Origin: Lachnospiraceae bacterium
GTDB lineage: Bacteria > Bacillota > Clostridia > Lachnospirales > Lachnospiraceae
Reading direction: 5' to 3'
Assembly: GCA_009774615.1 (NCBI GenBank)
Contig: VSOC01000019.1
Span: 1-46,462 of the forward strand
Length of the DNA: 46,462 bases
Shown: positions 7,651 through 14,753 of the stretch, piece by piece
Position numbering within the stretch: position 1 is the first letter of the stretch
How the letters are laid out: each line of letters begins with the position of its first letter
Translations under genes and position numbers: made by a program
Notes under the pieces: model-generated
The model's input: the letters and a program-made list of their open reading frames with translations, nothing else
Told to the model about the DNA's origin: nothing
Database searches by the model: none

Positions 7651-7668
7651 TAGCATTATATTGACTTT
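7651..7668 (-). promoter_or_regulatory. 18-nt box upstream of manC, identical to one upstream of gmd
   Basis: The minus strand reads AAAGTCAATATAATGCTA with a TATAAT -10 at 7660-7655, about 120 nt before manC. It lies in the manC/AraC divergent intergenic region. Its copy at 5255-5272 is the only other long match I noticed. Confidence 0.65.
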
Positions 7669-7747
7669 TGTGCTATGATGGTTAGGAAAGAACATGCGCA
7701 GACCTGCATGAACAGCAGAACCGGCTGCACGGAAAGGAAAGCTTACG

Positions 7748-8605
7748 ATGGATACTTCTTTTTTTTATGGAGATGTTGTGGAGTCAAAGCGGATTTTATA
7801 CACACCTTCACCTTTTGCAAGGACGAATTTAATTCATCTGCAGGAGATTGGACAACTGACTGCACATCAGCCTCACACCAGCAGAAGAAAAAATCTGTCC
7901 TCTTTTTTGTTTTTTACCATTATGTCCGGTTCAGGGAGGCTGGAGTACGGAGGGTGCAGTTATGCATTAAGCGCCGGGGACTGTGTGTTTTTGGACTGCA
8001 GAAAAGCTTATGCGCATTATACCGGGGAGGATTTGTGGACGCTGATGTGGGTTCATTTTTATGGCCCCAATGTTAAAAATATCTATGAAAAATACACCGA
8101 ACGGGGCGGAGGGCCCTTTTTTCATCCGCAGAATACAAAAGGGTTTGAACAGCTTCTCGGTGAACTTTACCGGATTGCAGAGTCTGCGGACTATCTTCGG
8201 GATATGAAAATCATGGAAAAGCTGACCTCGCTTCTGGTTTTGCTGATGGAAGAGAGCTGGCACCCGGAGAAGAGGAAGGAGGCTTCAAAAAAGCAAAACC
8301 TCCTGGAAGTCAAAGAGTATCTTGATCAGCACTATACCGAAGCGATTTCCCTGGATTTGCTGGCAAAACAGTTTTATATTAACAAATTTTATCTGACACG
8401 TATTTTTAAGGAACAGTTTGGTACATCCATAAATCATTATCTTATGGAAGTAAGGATTACCCATGCCAAGCAGCTTCTCCGCTTTACGGATATGACCGTG
8501 GAAGCTGTGGGCGCGGAGTGCGGGATGGAGGATGCCAATTATTTTTCCCGGCTGTTTAAGAAGCTGGAGGGAATTTCCCCGGGAGAATTCCGGAAGATGT
8601 GGTAA
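7748..8605 (+). CDS. AraC family transcriptional regulator
   Basis: A 285-residue regulator with an N-terminal AraC-type cupin sensor (about residues 15-130, including GRLEYGGCSYALSAGDCVFL) and a C-terminal pair of helix-turn-helix motifs (about 190-285, ending YFSRLFKKLEGISPGEFRKMW). Members with this layout bind sugars and activate carbohydrate genes. It is divergent from manC, and the shared 18-nt box near manC and gmd makes control of GDP-fucose synthesis a reasonable but unproven role. GGAAAGG precedes the ATG. Confidence 0.92.
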   Translation: MDTSFFYGDVVESKRILYTPSPFARTNLIHLQEIGQLTAHQPHTSRRKNLSSFLFFTIMSGSGRLEYGGCSYALSAGDCVFLDCRKAYAHYTGEDLWTLMWVHFYGPNVKNIYEKYTERGGGPFFHPQNTKGFEQLLGELYRIAESADYLRDMKIMEKLTSLLVLLMEESWHPEKRKEASKKQNLLEVKEYLDQHYTEAISLDLLAKQFYINKFYLTRIFKEQFGTSINHYLMEVRITHAKQLLRFTDMTVEAVGAECGMEDANYFSRLFKKLEGISPGEFRKMW

Positions 8606-8707
8606 ACGGTCTTTTTCGGACAAAGAAAGAAAATAAAAGTGTAAAAGCACCGGAAAAGCCGTCGGCGCATAAGTTATAATTAAGTATATGCAGTCAGGTG
8701 GCTTTCT

Positions 8708-9337
8708 TTGAAAACTTTTCCCAAACCGTTATCTGCAAGTGAAGAAAAGGAGTACCTAAAACGTTGCAAAGAGGGTGACGAGGAAGCAAAAAATATATTA
8801 ATTCTGCGGAATATGCGCCTGGTCGCCCATGTGGTAAAAAAGTATCAGAACGTTGACTATGATATGGAAGATCTGATCAGTGTGGGAAGTATCGGACTGA
8901 TTAAAGCGATTAATACCTTTAATATAGATAAGGGTTCCCGTCTGGCAACCTATGCGGCAAAATGCGTGGAGAACGAGCTTTTAATGCTTCTGCGTGCCGG
9001 GAAGAAATACAGCAGAGAGGTTTCTCTTTTTGAGCCTATCGGGGTAGACAAGGACGGAGAAACGGTAAGTCTGGTCGATGTGATAGAGATGGATAATAAA
9101 GAAACCATTGAGGACATTATTTTTGAGCAGGATGTGCGGGATCTCTACGCATCCTATGAAAAATGCCTGAAGGGAACGGAAAAAACCGTGGTGGGTATGC
9201 GCTATGGGCTGTACGGGAAGAAAGAACACACCCAGAGGGAGATTGCACAGGTGCTGGGGATTTCGCGTTCCTATGTGTCAAGAATAGAAAAAAAAGCACT
9301 GGGAAAGCTAAAAAAGGAAATGGAAAGTCTGTCTTAG
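8708..9337 (+). CDS. sigK: Sporulation sigma factor K (no pro-sequence)
   Basis: A 209-residue sigma-70 family protein starting MKTFPKPLSASEEKEYLKRC, matching mature sigma-K, the late mother-cell sporulation factor. Region 2 includes RLVAHVVKKY and DLISVGSIGLIKAINTF; region 4 ends QREIAQVLGISRSYVSRIEKKAL. The start is TTG at 8708 with AGGTGG 6 nt upstream. An in-frame TAA at 8681-8683 rules out an N-terminal pro-peptide such as that of Bacillus pro-sigma-K. The gene is uninterrupted, with no skin-type element. TATAAT at 8675-8680 has no fitting -35. Confidence 0.93.
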   Translation: MKTFPKPLSASEEKEYLKRCKEGDEEAKNILILRNMRLVAHVVKKYQNVDYDMEDLISVGSIGLIKAINTFNIDKGSRLATYAAKCVENELLMLLRAGKKYSREVSLFEPIGVDKDGETVSLVDVIEMDNKETIEDIIFEQDVRDLYASYEKCLKGTEKTVVGMRYGLYGKKEHTQREIAQVLGISRSYVSRIEKKALGKLKKEMESLS

Positions 9338-9365
9338 AAAATCTGTTTCTAGATGAAGAAGAAAG

Positions 9366-9412
9366 GTTACTGTTCACCTAGGTCTTGGCACTGGCTATGT
9401 GTGAACAGTAAC
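9366..9412. repeat. 12-bp perfect inverted repeat (REP-like hairpin)
   Basis: GTTACTGTTCAC at 9366-9377 pairs perfectly with GTGAACAGTAAC at 9401-9412 across a 23-nt loop. The right arm is followed by AAAGAAAG and not by T residues, so it is not a normal terminator. It is the only copy I see here and could be one member of a dispersed palindromic family. Confidence 0.75.
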
Positions 9413-9507
9413 AAAGAAAGAGTCTGGTCCGCCGGGCTTTTTCGCCGGTATACGGGGAAGAGAAAAGAAAATCGTAAAAATTATCTTATTTTTTCAACAA
9501 TTTTACA

Positions 9508-9536
9508 TTGAAATCCTGGCCATATTTTTGTATGAT
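9508..9536 (+). promoter_or_regulatory. Sigma-A promoter of galE
   Basis: TTGAAA at 9508-9513 and TATGAT at 9531-9536 with a 17-nt spacer, 65 nt before the galE start. Confidence 0.8.
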
Positions 9537-9600
9537 AAAAGTACAGCTTTTGACGTGTGTTTCCGTCACAGTAAACATTTTGTTTAAGGAGGATTTGCTA

Positions 9601-10614
9601 ATGTCCATTTTAGTTGCCGGCGGTGCCGGTTATATCGGAAGCCATACCTGTGTGGAACTTTTAAATGCGGGTTATGAGGTTGTTGTTGTTGATAATCTGT
9701 ATAATTCCAGTGAAGAAGCATTAAAGAGGGTGGAAACAATTACAGGAAAGGCCGTGACCTTTTATCAGGTGGATTTGCTGGACAAGCCCGCTCTGGATGA
9801 TGTCTTTAAGAAGGAAAGTATTTCATCGGTCATTAATTTTGCCGGACTGAAGGCTGTAGGCGAATCGGTGAGAAAGCCCCTGGAATATTATCATAATAAT
9901 ATTACGGGAACCTTAAACCTCTGTGATGTGATGAGAAACCATGGGGTGAAGAATATTATTTTCAGTTCTTCGGCTACGGTTTACGGCGATCCTGCATTTG
10001 TACCGATTACGGAAGAGTGTCCCAAGGGTCAGATTACCAATCCTTACGGACAGACCAAGGGGATGTTAGAGCAGATTTTAACGGATCTTCACGTAGCTGA
10101 TCCGGAGTGGAATGTGGTGCTGCTGCGCTATTTTAATCCTATCGGAGCGCATGAGAGCGGTTTGATTGGCGAAGATCCCAAGGGAATTCCGAATAACTTG
10201 GTTCCCTATATTGCCCAGGTGGCTGTAGGAAAATTAGAGCGTCTGGGTGTATTTGGCAATGATTATCCGACCCATGACGGCACGGGAGTAAGAGATTATA
10301 TCCATGTAGTGGATCTGGCCAAGGGCCATGTTAAAGCCTTAAAGAAGCTGACACCCGGAAGCGGAGTGAGCATTTACAACCTGGGAACAGGAAACGGCTA
10401 CAGTGTGTTGGACGTACTTCATGCCTATGAGAAAGCCTGCGGGAAAGAGCTTCCCTACGAAATCAAAGAGCGGCGTGCAGGAGATATTGCAACCTGTTAC
10501 TGTGATGCCACAAAGGCAAAGAACGAGCTGGGCTGGGTTGCCGAAAAGGGAATCGAAGATATGTGTGCGGATTCCTGGAGATGGCAGTCTTCTAATCCGG
10601 ACGGTTACCGCTAA
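9601..10614 (+). CDS. galE: UDP-glucose 4-epimerase
   Basis: A 337-residue SDR epimerase that interconverts UDP-glucose and UDP-galactose. Cofactor motif GGAGYIG lies at residues 7-13, the catalytic serine in SSSATVYG (122-129) and the Y-x3-K pair at Tyr149/Lys153. The C-terminal segment RRAGDIATCYCDATKAKNEL is typical. The start at 9601 has AAGGAGG at the right distance; an in-frame extension to 9508 begins inside the promoter and is rejected. It is monocistronic, with its own promoter and no other Leloir gene nearby. A weak GGATGTG/CACATCC hairpin follows (10625-10640). Confidence 0.96.
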   Translation: MSILVAGGAGYIGSHTCVELLNAGYEVVVVDNLYNSSEEALKRVETITGKAVTFYQVDLLDKPALDDVFKKESISSVINFAGLKAVGESVRKPLEYYHNNITGTLNLCDVMRNHGVKNIIFSSSATVYGDPAFVPITEECPKGQITNPYGQTKGMLEQILTDLHVADPEWNVVLLRYFNPIGAHESGLIGEDPKGIPNNLVPYIAQVAVGKLERLGVFGNDYPTHDGTGVRDYIHVVDLAKGHVKALKKLTPGSGVSIYNLGTGNGYSVLDVLHAYEKACGKELPYEIKERRAGDIATCYCDATKAKNELGWVAEKGIEDMCADSWRWQSSNPDGYR

Positions 10615-10697
10615 GTACCGGTCAGGATGTGTGCACATCCACGGTGAAAAAATTTAGGGTTTTGCAAATAATTTACAAACAAACGTTCGGAAATCTA

Positions 10698-10726
10698 TTG
10701 AAATTCCAGCGGACATGTGATAGAAT
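10698..10726 (+). promoter_or_regulatory. Sigma-A promoter of the radical-SAM gene
   Basis: TTGAAA at 10698-10703 and TAGAAT at 10721-10726 with a 17-nt spacer, about 100 nt before the TTG start. Confidence 0.78.
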
Positions 10727-10824
10727 AGGGTGGAACAAGTGTTCTGCCCTGTTTTTTTCTGCAGGTAAAATACGATGAACAGCATTTCATCCGTTTTGCA
10801 GACGGGCAGAGGAAAGGATGAATT

Positions 10825-12303
10825 TTGTTAATTCAGGATAATCTCAGCGTACAGGAAAAGTTAAAGATTTTAACCGCAGCCGCGAAGTATGATGTGTCCT
10901 GCACTTCCAGCGGGGTGAACCGAAAGGGAAAGGCAGGGAGTATGGGGAACGCTTCGGAGATGGGGATCTGCCACAGTTTTTCCGCAGACGGGCGGTGCAT
11001 CTCTCTGCTTAAGATATTATTTACCAACCAGTGTATTTATGACTGCAAGTACTGTATTAACCGCTGTTCTAATGATGTGGTGCGTACTTCGTTTACCCCG
11101 GAGGAGATATGCCGGCTTACGATGGAGTTTTACAGCCGCAATTATATTGAAGGATTATTTTTAAGTTCAGGGATTTTGCACAGCGCGGATTATACGATGG
11201 AATTGCTGGTGAAGACCCTTTGGATTCTGCGGAAAAAGATGGGTTTTGGCGGTTATATCCATGTTAAGGCTATTCCCGGGGCCTCGCCGTCGTTAATCGA
11301 GCAGGCGGGTTTCCTTGCCGATCGGATGAGTGTAAATCTGGAACTGCCCACCGCGGATGGGCTGAAAAACCTAGCGCCGGGAAAGACCAGGGATAAGATA
11401 TTGACGCCGATGCGCCAGATTCAGCGCGGGATTGCCGGGCAGATGATTAAAGAGGGAATGAGCCTTCCGGACTATGGCAGTTATCCTGCGGGCGGCAGAG
11501 AGATAGAAAAAGGTTCGGTGAAAAAGGGTTCGGCAGAAAAAAAATCCGAAGAAAAAGCGGTGGTTTCGGTAAAGCAAAGAACGGGGCCGAAGCAGCAGCT
11601 TGGACGTTCGCGGTATGGGAATTTTGGCCTGCGCCAGGTGGCAAATCATAGGGATTACTTTGTCCCGGCAGGACAGTCCACGCAGATCATCGTGGGGGCT
11701 ACTCCGGAGAGCGATTATCAGATGCTTATGGTGACAGAGGCGCTGTATCAGCGGTTTGGACTTAAGCGGGTGTTTTATTCTGCCTATGTTTCGGTGAATG
11801 AAGACAGTGCCCTGCCTGTGCTTCCCGGCGGGCCGCCCCTGCTTCGGGAGCACAGGCTTTATCAGGCCGACTGGCTGATGCGCTATTACGGGTTTGATGC
11901 CGGAGAACTTCTCTCCGAGAAGCAGCCGAATTTTAACGTCTTCCTGGATCCCAAGTGCGACTGGGCGCTGCGCCATCTGGAACATTTTCCGGTAGAGGTA
12001 AACCAGGCCGGCTATGAGATGCTGCTTCGGGTTCCGGGGATGGGCATAAAGTCGGTAAAGCGGATTATTGCTGCCAGGAAATCGGCTGTACTGCGCTTTG
12101 AAGATTTAAAAAAGATGGGGGTTGTGCTGAAGCGGGCACAGTACTTTATTACCTGTTCGGGAAAGCTGCTTTACCCGATAAAAGTAGAACAGGATTATAT
12201 CACCAGCCAGCTTTTGGGCGATGAGCGAAGGAAGCGATGGGATATCGAACATAAAGACAGTTATCAGCAGCTTTCGCTATTTGATACTTCAGTCATATTA
12301 TAA
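10825..12303 (+). CDS. Putative DNA modification/repair radical SAM protein
   Basis: A 492-residue radical SAM enzyme. The 4Fe-4S/SAM motif C-x3-C-x2-C is at Cys70, Cys74 and Cys77 (QCIYDCKYC). A helix-hairpin-helix near residues 399-415 (LLRVPGMGIKSVKRII) is a non-specific DNA-binding element. This combination is the family annotated as a probable DNA modification/repair radical SAM protein (TIGR03916 as I recall), nearly always paired with the kind of gene that follows. A Lys/Glu-rich segment around residues 228-252 looks like a disordered insertion. The TTG start at 10825 follows GGAAAGG with 8 nt spacing. The substrate is unknown; a modified or damaged base is implied by the partner family. 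Confidence 0.88.
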   Translation: MLIQDNLSVQEKLKILTAAAKYDVSCTSSGVNRKGKAGSMGNASEMGICHSFSADGRCISLLKILFTNQCIYDCKYCINRCSNDVVRTSFTPEEICRLTMEFYSRNYIEGLFLSSGILHSADYTMELLVKTLWILRKKMGFGGYIHVKAIPGASPSLIEQAGFLADRMSVNLELPTADGLKNLAPGKTRDKILTPMRQIQRGIAGQMIKEGMSLPDYGSYPAGGREIEKGSVKKGSAEKKSEEKAVVSVKQRTGPKQQLGRSRYGNFGLRQVANHRDYFVPAGQSTQIIVGATPESDYQMLMVTEALYQRFGLKRVFYSAYVSVNEDSALPVLPGGPPLLREHRLYQADWLMRYYGFDAGELLSEKQPNFNVFLDPKCDWALRHLEHFPVEVNQAGYEMLLRVPGMGIKSVKRIIAARKSAVLRFEDLKKMGVVLKRAQYFITCSGKLLYPIKVEQDYITSQLLGDERRKRWDIEHKDSYQQLSLFDTSVIL

Positions 12304-12336
12304 GGTTGTCCTCTGGTCAACTGTTGCAAATAATGA

Positions 12337-12365
12337 TTGATTATCCTCAGGGACTGGGCTATAAT
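12337..12365 (+). promoter_or_regulatory. Internal promoter before the DNA-metabolism partner gene
   Basis: TTGATT at 12337-12342 and TATAAT at 12360-12365 with a 17-nt spacer, only 20 nt before the next ATG. It would allow the partner gene to be expressed without the radical-SAM gene. Confidence 0.7.
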
Positions 12366-12384
12366 AGCAGGAAAGGACAGGAAG

Positions 12385-13140
12385 ATGACCGTATATATGT
12401 GTGTGGGTTCCTTCGAGGGGATTCTTTGTGGAGTTTATGACGCCTGGATGAGCAAAAAAGGACATGAGCATGTGCGCCTGGAACTGGAAGGCTATGGGGA
12501 TATGGAACTGTTCTGCACCTATGAATCCGTAGTTCCCGAAGTCCAAAAGGCAGAAAAGGTTATCTCATCCATCCGGAAAAAATTATCCGAACAGGTGTAC
12601 GAGCAGGTGTATTTTGCCTCGTTAAGTCACCGAGAGGATCGGGCGGACAGGATTTACCGTTTTCTGGTGGATGCTTTTCGGTATGGAAAGCCGATTCTGT
12701 CGATGCTTCATCTGCCTTCCGTTTTCGGTTTGTTTGAACTTTGTCGGTTTGTCGAGCATGAAAATCATCAGCTCACGGGTTTTCTCCGTTTTTCGCGGAC
12801 AGAACAGGGAGTCCTTATCAGCCGGATAGGGCCAAAAAGCGATGTGCTTCCGTTGCTGGCCGTACATTTTTCGGATCGGCTGCCCTCGGAACACTGGCTG
12901 ATCTATGATGAAAAACGAAAGTATGCCGTGATTCATCCGGCAGATAAGGCATGGTATATTTTGCGGGAAGACGAGGAACGATGGCTTGAAAATCTGGAGT
13001 GGAAGACGGACGAAGAAGAATATGCCGCACTCTGGAAGCTTTTTCACCAGAACATTGCCATACCGGAACGGATAAACCGCAGGTGCCAGATGAACCATCT
13101 TCCCGTGCGTTACCGGCCATATATGACCGAGTTTTCATGA
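12385..13140 (+). CDS. Putative DNA repair partner of radical-SAM protein (DUF4130-like)
   Basis: A 251-residue protein starting MTVYMCVGSFEGILCGVYDAW. It matches the family annotated as a probable DNA metabolism protein (TIGR03915/DUF4130 as I recall), which in Proteobacteria is fused to a uracil-DNA-glycosylase-like domain. That fusion is the reason for the repair assignment. The glycosylase domain is absent here. Conserved-looking segments are RIYRFLVDAFRYGKPIL (about 90-106) and the C-terminal FHQNIAIPERINRRCQMNHLP, with LPVRYRPYMTEF at the end. The ATG at 12385 follows AAAGGACAGGAAG; an upstream ATC/TTG extension overlaps the promoter. Confidence 0.85.
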   Translation: MTVYMCVGSFEGILCGVYDAWMSKKGHEHVRLELEGYGDMELFCTYESVVPEVQKAEKVISSIRKKLSEQVYEQVYFASLSHREDRADRIYRFLVDAFRYGKPILSMLHLPSVFGLFELCRFVEHENHQLTGFLRFSRTEQGVLISRIGPKSDVLPLLAVHFSDRLPSEHWLIYDEKRKYAVIHPADKAWYILREDEERWLENLEWKTDEEEYAALWKLFHQNIAIPERINRRCQMNHLPVRYRPYMTEFS

Positions 13141-13283
13141 ATAGGGTTTGTATGAAGGCAGTGCGATAGAAGTAATGATAAACGGGTAAAGAAATGATAG
13201 ACAAGTAAAGGAATGATAAAACGATAGTGGGAAATTTTGGAAATTTATGAAAAAGGAAAATTCATAGAAGGGAATTTGGGATA

Positions 13284-14741
13284 ATGGGAAAAATTACAGA
13301 ACAGCAGATTTTGTCCATGGCTCCAAATAGTACGGCTGTGGCAAATGCCAGGAAGATTTCGTCCAAGGGCGGATTTGTTTCCCTGGCAAAGACGGAAGAT
13401 GAAACATTTTACATGGGAGAGTGTAAGGGGAGCGGGAAGAGTAATTATACGGTTTCCGTTGATTTTATTGAACCGGAAAATCCTGTCTGCCGCTGCAGCT
13501 GCCCCAGCCGGCAGTTCCCCTGTAAGCACGGCCTGGCGCTTTTATTTGAAATCGTGCAGGGAAAAGATTTTTCTCTGTGTGAACTTCCGGAATCCATTCG
13601 GGAAAAGCGGGAGAAGAAGGAAAAGAAGGCGGCAAAGGCTGCAGAGGAGAAGGACAGCGATGCCGCTAAAGCCCCGGCAAAACCTAAGAAAACCAGTAAA
13701 GCTGCCCGGATCAAGAAGATGAAAAAGCAGATTGAAGGTCTTGCCGTGTTAAGAAAGCTTGTGGATCGTCTGCTGGAATCCGGTTTGGGAACACTGACCG
13801 GGCAGTCCCTGAAAACTTATCGGGATCTGGCAAAGCAGTTTGGTGACTACTACCTTCCCGGTCCACAGATCCTGTTAAATCACCTGATCGCGGAAGGCGA
13901 GGCTTATCAAAAGGATGGGGATAATGCTCACCATGAGGAAATTATGCAGATTTTAGTCCGCCTGAATGCGCTGATGAAAAAGTCCCAGACCTATCTGACC
14001 GAAAAGATTGAAAAAGATGACGGGGAGGATGACGACAGTATCCTCTATGAAGAACTTGGCGGAATCTGGACGATAGAAAGGCTTAAACAGCTTGGCCGGA
14101 GTAAGGAAAATGTGGATCTGGTTCAGCTTGCCTTCTATGTCTATTATGATGATGCAAGAAAAGAGTGGATCGATAAAGGCTACTATGTGGATGTTCAGAC
14201 CGGAGAGATTACGGCCACGCTTAATTACTGCCCGGTAAAGGCGATGAGTCATATCAAGCGGCAGGATTCTGTATTTGGGGAAATTCATATTCCGCAGCTG
14301 ATCTATTATCCGGGAAATGTCAATCCCAGGGTGCGCTGGGACTGGGCAGAGTACGGATCTCTTTTGCCCGAAACTCTGGAAAAGATCCGTGAACTGGCAC
14401 CGAAAGACCTTTCGGCGGTGATCAAAGAAGTAAAGAATGTGATTAAAAACCCGTTAGACCCGGATGAGTCCGCGGTGATGATTGCCTATAAGCAGATAGG
14501 AAGGCTGGAAGGAAAGCGGGGACTCTATGTACTGGAGGATGCCCAGGGAAACCGAATCCGGCTGAAGAATACCGAACCAGGAGAGGATACTATAGCTGTG
14601 TTAAAACTTCTTCCGGAACCGGAGTTATTTGCGGATCAGGTTCTTTTTGGAAGGATGTTTTATCACCGTGTGGATCACAGGATGTACATACAGCCTTTAA
14701 GCATTATTACAAAACAGAACGTTATCCGGCTGGCTTATTAG
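13284..14741 (+). CDS. SWIM zinc finger protein (YehQ-like)
   Basis: A 485-residue protein. A SWIM zinc finger is clear at residues 69-82: Cys71-x-Cys73, then Cys80-x-His82 (sequence CRCSCPSRQFPCKHG). After it comes a Lys/Ala/Glu-rich, probably disordered linker (about 105-150), then a mixed domain to the C-terminus with no recognised fold. SWIM domains bind DNA or protein. The gene heads an operon whose ATPase, DUF5682 and vWA members match the E. coli yehL, yehM and yehP group, where yehQ is the SWIM member. Just upstream (13172-13223) are three imperfect direct repeats around GTAAAGRAATGATA. The ribosome site is weak (AAGGGAATTTGGG). Confidence 0.82.
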   Translation: MGKITEQQILSMAPNSTAVANARKISSKGGFVSLAKTEDETFYMGECKGSGKSNYTVSVDFIEPENPVCRCSCPSRQFPCKHGLALLFEIVQGKDFSLCELPESIREKREKKEKKAAKAAEEKDSDAAKAPAKPKKTSKAARIKKMKKQIEGLAVLRKLVDRLLESGLGTLTGQSLKTYRDLAKQFGDYYLPGPQILLNHLIAEGEAYQKDGDNAHHEEIMQILVRLNALMKKSQTYLTEKIEKDDGEDDDSILYEELGGIWTIERLKQLGRSKENVDLVQLAFYVYYDDARKEWIDKGYYVDVQTGEITATLNYCPVKAMSHIKRQDSVFGEIHIPQLIYYPGNVNPRVRWDWAEYGSLLPETLEKIRELAPKDLSAVIKEVKNVIKNPLDPDESAVMIAYKQIGRLEGKRGLYVLEDAQGNRIRLKNTEPGEDTIAVLKLLPEPELFADQVLFGRMFYHRVDHRMYIQPLSIITKQNVIRLAY

Positions 14742-14753
14742 GATAGGAGAGGA

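Noticed and set aside
7661..7679. Plus-strand TTGACT...TATGAT as a promoter for the AraC gene
   Set aside because: The two hexamers are only 7 nt apart.
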